DNA of 64,000 nucleotides from Bog-756 sp035531955 (lineage in GTDB: Bacteria; Actinomycetota; Acidimicrobiia; Acidimicrobiales; RAAP-2). A program made the translations under genes and the position numbers. Location of the stretch: positions 1 to 64,000 of the forward strand of contig DATKRZ010000023.1 of assembly GCA_035531955.1 (NCBI GenBank), written 5' to 3'. Below are positions 59,009-64,000 of this stretch, piece after piece (the first letter of the stretch is position 1; every line of letters starts with the position of its first letter). The notes below the pieces were generated by a model. It saw nothing but the letters and a program-made list of their open reading frames with translations, did not search any database and was not told the DNA's origin.

Positions 59009-60993
59009 GACCCGGGGGCCGGGGTCCGGCGCTCGCCGATCTCCACTTCGAGCATCTCGGTGAACTCGGTGAGCTCCACCCCCCGATCGGGCCGATCGGC
59101 CCCCCGGCGGTTGACGCCCACCGTGCCGGCATGCACGTCGTCGTCGCCCACCACCAGGACATAGGGGAGCTTCTCCAGCTTGGCCTTCCGGACCCGGGCC
59201 CCGAGGGGCTCGTCCGCTGGGTCGACCGAGACCCGGGCCCCGACGGCCCGCAGGCGCTCCGCCACCTTGTGGGCGTAGGGCTCGTGACCGTCCTTCACCC
59301 CGAGGACCCGTACCTGCTCGGGCGAGAGCCAGGTGGGCAGGGCGCCGGCGTAGTGCTCGAGGAGGATGGCGAAGAACCGCTCGACCGATCCGAACAGGGC
59401 TCGGTGGATCATGATGGGCTGATGACGCCCGTTGTCGGCTCCGACGTACTCCATGTCGAAGCGCTGGGGCTCCTGGAAGTCGAGCTGGATGGTGGACATC
59501 TGATGGGTCCGTCCGATGGCGTCCCGGGCCTGGACGGAGATCTTGGGGCCGTAGAAGGCGCCGCCCCCCGGGTCGAGGACCAGCTCGAGGTCCATGCCCA
59601 TGGCCGCGGTACGGAGGGTCTCGGTGGCCTCGTCCCACTCGGCGAGGGCGCCGACGGCCTTCTCCTCGGGCCGGGTGGAGAGCTCGAGGAAGAAGTCCTC
59701 CAGGCCGAAGTCCCGCAACAGGGAGAGGACGAAGGCCAACGTGGTGTGCAGCTCGTCGGCCATCTGCTCGCGGGTGCAGAAGATGTGCGCATCGTCCATG
59801 GTCATGCCCCGGACCCGGGTGAGGCCGTGGACCACGCCTGACATCTCGTTGCGGTAGACGGACCCGAATTCGAAGAGCCGGAGGGGGAGCTCGCGGTAGG
59901 AGCGCTGGTGGCTCTTGTAGATCAGGATGTGGAACGGGCAGTTCATCGGCTTGAGGTAGTACTCCTGGCCGCCGTCCAGCTCCATGGGCGGGAACATCCC
60001 CTCGGCGAACCAGTCCAGGTGGCCCGAAGTCTCGAACAGGCCGGCCTTGGTGATGTGCGGGGTGTAGACGAACTCGTAGCCGCCGGCCTCGTGGCGGAGC
60101 CGCGAGTAGTCCTCCATCACCCGACGCACGGTGCCGCCCTTCGGGTGGAAGACGGCCAGCCCCGAGCCGATCTCGTCCGGGAAGGAGAACAGGTCCAGCT
60201 CCGCGCCCAGCCGGCGGTGGTCCCTGCGCTCGGCCTCCTCCAGGCGGTGGAGGTGGGCGGCCAGGGCCTTGTCCGACTCCCAGGCCGTCCCGTAGATCCG
60301 CTGGAGCTGCTGGCGCTTCTCGTCCCCGCGCCAGTACGCCCCCGCCACCCGCATCAGGGCGAAATGGCCGAGGCGGCCGGTGGAGGCGACGTGCGGGCCC
60401 CGGCACAGGTCGGTGAAGGAGGGTGAATTCCAGTAGGTGGAAACCTGGGCTCCCCCGGCTCCGCCGGCCGGGGCGTCGACCTCCTCGTGGCCGGCCTCCA
60501 CCGCCTCGATGATCTCCTTCTTGAAGGGCTGGCCGTCGAAGATCGACAGGCCCTCGTCGATGGTGTGCTCGTGGCGGATGAACGGCTGGTCCTCGGCCAT
60601 GATCTCGCGCATGACGACATCGATCCGATCGAGGTCGTCGTCGCTGAAATGGGCACCGCCCGGAAGCTCGAAGTCGTAGTAGAAGCCGTCCTCGATGACC
60701 GGCCCGATGGCGAAGTGCGAGCCCGGCCACAGCCGGAGCACGGCCTGGGCCAGGACGTGGGCGGTGGAGTGGCGCAGCACGGCCCGGCCGGCATCCGAGT
60801 CTGCGGTGATGACGCTGACCTGGGCGCCGTCGGGCAGGGGGCTGGCCAGGTCGACCTCGATGCCGTCGAAGGTGGCGGCCACTGCGGCCCTGGCCAGCCG
60901 GGGCCCGACGGACTCCGCCAACTGGTGCGCGGTCGTGCCCGCTTCGAACTCCTTGGTCGAGCCATCGGGGAGTCGCACGGTGACGGCTGCCAT
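59005..60993 (-). CDS. thrS: Threonyl-tRNA synthetase
   Basis: ThrRS (662 residues) has a TGS domain, an editing domain (HSTAHVLAQAV, with an HxxxH site and a later Cys/His in TDLCRGPHVASTG), the catalytic core with zinc ligand Cys in LKPMNCPFHILIYKSHQRSY, motif 2 RLFEFGSVYRNEMSG, motif 3 ALFGSVERFFAILLEHYAG and an anticodon-binding domain. GAGGAAGG precedes the ATG. I looked for a T-box leader in the 69-base gap and it is too short. Confidence 0.97.
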   Translation of the reverse strand: MAAVTVRLPDGSTKEFEAGTTAHQLAESVGPRLARAAVAATFDGIEVDLASPLPDGAQVSVITADSDAGRAVLRHSTAHVLAQAVLRLWPGSHFAIGPVIEDGFYYDFELPGGAHFSDDDLDRIDVVMREIMAEDQPFIRHEHTIDEGLSIFDGQPFKKEIIEAVEAGHEEVDAPAGGAGGAQVSTYWNSPSFTDLCRGPHVASTGRLGHFALMRVAGAYWRGDEKRQQLQRIYGTAWESDKALAAHLHRLEEAERRDHRRLGAELDLFSFPDEIGSGLAVFHPKGGTVRRVMEDYSRLRHEAGGYEFVYTPHITKAGLFETSGHLDWFAEGMFPPMELDGGQEYYLKPMNCPFHILIYKSHQRSYRELPLRLFEFGSVYRNEMSGVVHGLTRVRGMTMDDAHIFCTREQMADELHTTLAFVLSLLRDFGLEDFFLELSTRPEEKAVGALAEWDEATETLRTAAMGMDLELVLDPGGGAFYGPKISVQARDAIGRTHQMSTIQLDFQEPQRFDMEYVGADNGRHQPIMIHRALFGSVERFFAILLEHYAGALPTWLSPEQVRVLGVKDGHEPYAHKVAERLRAVGARVSVDPADEPLGARVRKAKLEKLPYVLVVGDDDVHAGTVGVNRRGADRPDRGVELTEFTEMLEVEIGERRTPAPGS

Positions 60994-61062
60994 GGGATTG
61001 CCTTCCTCATCTGTGTCGGGCCGGACGATCGGTTCGGGGTGGCGGGCCAGCGGGTGACCGCG

Positions 61063-62208
61063 CTACAGGGTAATGCCCAACAACTCCGCCCCCCGGATGA
61101 CGCTGCGGCCGGAGCCGGCCTCGGCATCGAGGGCGCGGAGGGCACCCGGGGTGTCGAGATCGTCGTCGAGGTACGACCGCACCAGCTCGAGGGCCGCCTC
61201 GACCGGACCGCCTCCGGGCCCGGACCGGTCCCACGGCGCCGGAGCGGCCCGCCACGCCTCCATCCGCACGGCCGCTTTGGGCATGTCCTCACCGGTCCAC
61301 TCCCAGTCGGCGCGGTAGTGGTGCCCGAGCAGGGCGGTCCTCAGCACCGCCGGCTCCCACTCCTTCAGCAACTCGCCGACGAAGACCAGGTTGCCGAGGG
61401 ACTTGGACATCTTGGCGCCGTCGAGGCCCACCAGGCCGACGTGGAGCCAGTGGCGTACGAACGGCCGCCCGGTCACCGACTCCGACTGCGCGTTCTCACA
61501 CTCGTGGTGGGGGAACATCAGGTCCCGTCCCCCACCGTGGACATCGACAGTGTCACCCAGCTCGCGGAGGGCCAGTGCCGAGCATTCGATGTGCCAGCCG
61601 GGCCGGCCCGGCCCCCAGCGCGACTCCCACGAGGGCTCGTCGGGAAGCGACGGCTGCCAGAGCACGAAGTCGAGCGGGTGGCGCTTGTCCGGGTCATCGG
61701 GCTTCCCGCCGTGCTCGGCGGCCAACTCCAGCATGGTGGGCTCGTCGAAGTGGCTCACGGCACCGAACCCGGGGAAGGTGGTGACGTCGAAGTAGACGGC
61801 GCCGCCGGCCTGGTAGGCGCGCCCCGAGTCGAGCACCGCTCCGATCAGCGTGAGGATCTCGGCGATGGCCGACGTGGCCCTCGGCTCCGACCAGGCCGGG
61901 ATGAGTCCGAGCGCGGCCATGTCGGAGTCGAACTGGGCGATCTCCTCGGCGGCCAGATCGAGGTAGTGGACCCCGAGCTCGCGAGCCTTGCGCAGGATGT
62001 CGTCGTCCACGTCGGTGACGTTCCGGACGCACCGGGTCTCGTGGCCGAGGTCGCGGAGCCTCCGCTGGAGGATGTCGAAGGTCAGGTAGACCTGGGCGTG
62101 CCCGAGGTGGGCGGAGTCGTAGGGGGTGATCCCGCACGAGTAGAGGGTGACCAGCGGGCCCGGCTCGAGGGGCACCACCGCGCGAGTCGCCGTGTCGTAG
62201 AGCCTCAT
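61063..62208 (-). CDS. mshC: Cysteine ligase of the CysS/MshC family, MshC-like
   Basis: This 381-residue class I synthetase-fold enzyme has MRLYDTATR, HIGH-type CGITPYDSAHLGHA, NVTDVDDDIL, zinc ligands Cys (WHIECSALA) and His (MFPHHECENAQ), and KMSKS in GLDGAKMSKSLGNLVF. The CGITPYD form (rather than CGPTVYD) and LDG-KMSKS-GNLVFV, and the short C-terminus, favour MshC, which joins cysteine to glucosaminyl-inositol in mycothiol synthesis, over cysteinyl-tRNA synthetase. GAGGGA precedes the ATG. No other mycothiol gene is in the window, so CysS remains possible. Confidence 0.75.
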   Translation of the reverse strand: MRLYDTATRAVVPLEPGPLVTLYSCGITPYDSAHLGHAQVYLTFDILQRRLRDLGHETRCVRNVTDVDDDILRKARELGVHYLDLAAEEIAQFDSDMAALGLIPAWSEPRATSAIAEILTLIGAVLDSGRAYQAGGAVYFDVTTFPGFGAVSHFDEPTMLELAAEHGGKPDDPDKRHPLDFVLWQPSLPDEPSWESRWGPGRPGWHIECSALALRELGDTVDVHGGGRDLMFPHHECENAQSESVTGRPFVRHWLHVGLVGLDGAKMSKSLGNLVFVGELLKEWEPAVLRTALLGHHYRADWEWTGEDMPKAAVRMEAWRAAPAPWDRSGPGGGPVEAALELVRSYLDDDLDTPGALRALDAEAGSGRSVIRGAELLGITL

Positions 62209-62245
62209 GCCTCGTCCCTCGCCACCCTGTCGGTCACCGGCGGCT

Positions 62246-62905
62246 TCAGCCGTCCCCGTAACCGGACAGCTGCACTGCAGCGTGCACCTTGTGGCGGATG
62301 TTGATGGTGATGAGCACGGCGGTGAAGGCTTCGATGGGCGCAGCCTGGGACAGGCTGCCGGCATCGACGCCCCGCAGCCCCTCGATGGCATCGACCAGGG
62401 CCAGCGTGGCCGCCGTCGCCTCGGGATGATCGGAGCAGACCATGACGTCGGCCACGATGGGGGCGTCCAACTTCTCCATCTCAGATGCCGGCAGGTGGTG
62501 GAACGACGCCGAGACCAGCGACCGGGGCAGGGCCGACTGGATCGAGGCGGCCACCGAGCCGCGGGCCGGGAGCAGGGCCACGAACTCACGGCCCTCCCTG
62601 ACCAGGGCGTTTGCCATCGAGACCACCACCTTGCCCTCCAGTCGGGCGTCCAGGGGCATGACCGTGGGGACGGCACTGTCCCAGGGGGTGGCCACGACGA
62701 CCAGGTCGCAGGCGGCGGCCGACTCATTCGACGTCCCGGCGACGGCCAGCGGGTGGGCCGGCCAGGCCGCCACCAGGCGCTCGGCGACGTCCGCCGCCCG
62801 TTCAGCGTGGCGCGAACCGATCACCACCTCGCGGCCGGCCCGGGCCAGCCGTACCGCCAGCCCGCGTCCGGCGGGGCCGGTCCCACCCAGGATCCCGATG
62901 CGCAT
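62246..62905 (-). CDS. npdG: NADPH-dependent F420 reductase-like oxidoreductase
   Basis: This 219-residue Rossmann protein has MRIGILGGTGPAGRGLAVRL, the NADP-selecting VVIGSRHAERA, VVVATPWD and MVCSDHPEATA, matching NADPH:F420 oxidoreductase (Fno/NpdG), which moves hydride between NADPH and coenzyme F420. F420 use is widespread in actinobacteria. It is 37 bases upstream of the mshC-like gene and divergent from fabI. Confidence 0.85.
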   Translation of the reverse strand: MRIGILGGTGPAGRGLAVRLARAGREVVIGSRHAERAADVAERLVAAWPAHPLAVAGTSNESAAACDLVVVATPWDSAVPTVMPLDARLEGKVVVSMANALVREGREFVALLPARGSVAASIQSALPRSLVSASFHHLPASEMEKLDAPIVADVMVCSDHPEATAATLALVDAIEGLRGVDAGSLSQAAPIEAFTAVLITINIRHKVHAAVQLSGYGDG

Positions 62906-62956
62906 GGCACCTACCCTTGCACACGCGCCGAATCCGGCCCAACGCACCCCGGACGG

Positions 62957-62962
62957 TAACCT
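62957..62962 (+). promoter_or_regulatory. Putative -10 box for fabI
   Basis: TAACCT fits TANNNT and lies nine bases before the fabI ATG, allowing a leader of only a few bases. Confidence 0.3.
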
Positions 62963-62971
62963 GAGCCGGTC

Positions 62972-63760
62972 ATGGGACTGCTCCAGGGAAAGAAGATTCT
63001 GGTCACGGGCGTGCTGACCGACGCATCGCTCGCCTTCGCGGTGGCCCGCACGGCCCAACGCGAGGGGGCCGAAGTGGTGCTCAGCGGGGCGGGCCGGGGC
63101 CTGTCGCTCACCCGGAGGACGGCCCGCAAGCTCCCCGTCGAGGCCGACGTCCTCGAGATCGACGTCACCGAACCGGACCAGCTGGCGGCGGCGGCGACGG
63201 CGCTGGCCACCGGATGGGACCGGATGGACGGGATGCTCCACTCCATCGGCTACGCGCCGCCCGAGTGCCTGGGCGGCGACATCCTCCGGGCAAACTGGGA
63301 CCAGGTCCAAATCGCCCTCCATGTGTCGGCCTACTCGCTCAAGGCCCTGGTCGAGGCCTTTCGCCCCCTGCTGGCGGCGGCCGGCGCCGACGGCGGCCCG
63401 GGGGCGTCCGTCGTCGGCCTCGACTTCGACGCCGCCGTGGCCTGGCCCGCCTACGACTGGATGGGGGTGTCCAAGGCCGCGCTCGAGTCCCTCTCGCGCT
63501 ATCTGGCCCGGGACCTCGGGGCCGAGCGGATCCGGGTCAACCTGGTGGCGGCCGGGCCGGTCAAGACCATGGCCGCCAAATCCATCCCCGGGTTCACCGC
63601 CTTCGAGGACACGTGGTCCGAGCGGGCGCCCCTGGGCTGGGACGTGCTCGACGCCGACGTGGTGGCTCGGGCCTGCACCGCGCTGTTCTCCGACCTCCTG
63701 CCCATGACCACCGGGGAGATACTGCACGTCGACGGAGGCCTCCATGCCGTCGGCGGATGA
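62972..63760 (+). CDS. fabI: Enoyl-[acyl-carrier-protein] reductase, FabI/InhA type
   Basis: This SDR enzyme (262 residues) performs the NADH-dependent last reduction in type II fatty-acid elongation. It shows MGLLQGKKILVTGVLTDASLA, LEIDVTEPDQ, MLHSIGYAP, the catalytic Tyr-X6-Lys in AYDWMGVSKAALESL and NLVAAGPVKTMAA, closest to actinobacterial InhA. The C-terminus GEILHVDGGLHAVG is intact. It is followed 63 bases later by a SnoaL-like gene on the same strand. Confidence 0.93.
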   Translation: MGLLQGKKILVTGVLTDASLAFAVARTAQREGAEVVLSGAGRGLSLTRRTARKLPVEADVLEIDVTEPDQLAAAATALATGWDRMDGMLHSIGYAPPECLGGDILRANWDQVQIALHVSAYSLKALVEAFRPLLAAAGADGGPGASVVGLDFDAAVAWPAYDWMGVSKAALESLSRYLARDLGAERIRVNLVAAGPVKTMAAKSIPGFTAFEDTWSERAPLGWDVLDADVVARACTALFSDLLPMTTGEILHVDGGLHAVGG

Positions 63761-63823
63761 GGGTTCCCGGCCGACGCCCACCGGGACGATGCCGACCTCG
63801 TCGGGCGGTAGGCAGGACCGGCC

Positions 63824-64000
63824 ATGACCGACACCGCCACCGCACTGGGCAATCTCATCGCCCGCTACGCCGAGCTCATCGACGAAGGCGACTTCGACGG
63901 AGTGGCCGACCTCTTGGGTGAGGCCGCCGTCGGCCAGGGGGACAGCCCGTCGCTCCTCACCGGACGGGACGCCCTGGCGGACCTGTTCAAGTCCACCACC
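63824..64000 (+). CDS. SnoaL/NTF2-like protein, N-terminal part (cut by the window end)
   Basis: The first 59 residues read MTDTATALGNLIARYAELID then EGDFDGVADLLGEA and SPSLLTGRDALADLFKS. The pattern RYaeLiDxGDFDGVAdLl and GRDAL is typical of SnoaL-like or NTF2-like small-barrel proteins. It starts 63 bases after fabI on the same strand. Confidence 0.65.
   Translation, partial: MTDTATALGNLIARYAELIDEGDFDGVADLLGEAAVGQGDSPSLLTGRDALADLFKSTT

Noticed and set aside
60994..61062. T-box leader before thrS
   Set aside because: Only 69 bases separate it from the upstream gene and no T-box or specifier stem is visible.
61063..62208. Ordinary cysteinyl-tRNA synthetase
   Set aside because: CGITPYD, LYDTA at the start and the short C-terminus fit MshC better. 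Kept as the alternative.
1..64000. tRNA genes, insertion sequences or phage integrase
   Set aside because: No cloverleaf-like CCA-adjacent segment, transposase, integrase or terminal inverted repeat was found in the gaps read on both strands.

Overview
The window is high-GC DNA from an actinomycete-type bacterium. The evidence for this is the gene order, an InhA-like enoyl reductase, an F420-NADP reductase, an MshC-like cysteine ligase and the pgsA-patA-pimA glycolipid genes. As far as I recall, the order thrS - HIT - pgsA - patA - pimA ... pdxS - pdxT - yebC - ruvCAB ... yajC - secD - secF - relA - hisS - aspS - rarA ... alaS - ruvX - mltG - aroE matches M. tuberculosis from Rv2614c down to Rv2552c. 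The S53 (sedolisin) protease and the secreted proteins with GYWLV-type repeats suggest a deep-branching, possibly acid-tolerant lineage such as Acidimicrobiia. That placement is an inference.

Layout. From 0.3 to 3.2 kb a GT87 mannosyltransferase (-) and a SEDS protein (+) diverge. From 3.2 to 31.4 kb there is one long minus-strand run of housekeeping genes, read from high to low coordinates: vitamin B6 synthesis (pdxS, pdxT), yebC, Holliday-junction processing (ruvC, ruvA, ruvB), queuosine (queA, tgt), protein export (yajC, secD, secF), the stringent-response enzyme, hisS, aspS, rarA, a secreted S53 protease, two small membrane proteins, alaS, ruvX, mltG, aroE, rodA and a bifunctional-nuclease-domain gene. 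Nine stop/start overlaps of the ATGA or GTGA kind across the window point to translational coupling.

From 31.4 to 51.4 kb the conserved order is broken by about 20 kb of accessory genes: two glycosyltransferases (one a processive, membrane-embedded type), a methyltransferase beside the remnant of another, a protein joining a sulfatase-like domain to an HlyD-type adaptor, a second sulfatase with a canonical Cys site, a lipoprotein, three secreted repeat or propeller proteins (RCC1, CX5C repeats, PQQ-like) and a divergent MarR/YceI pair. From 51.4 to 57.5 kb is an M48 protease and a phosphatidylinositol-mannoside-type operon (pgsA, patA, pimA) with a three-PAS diguanylate cyclase coupled inside it. 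From 57.9 to 64 kb lie a VOC protein, HIT, thrS, mshC-like, npdG, then fabI and the start of a SnoaL-like gene on the plus strand.

The parts most worth following are the sulfatase-HlyD fusion and its neighbourhood, the 42-residue C-terminal module shared by two unrelated secreted proteins, the Asp/His repeat tail of YajC, and the diguanylate cyclase in the glycolipid operon. I saw no tRNA, rRNA, CRISPR array, insertion sequence or intact phage gene.
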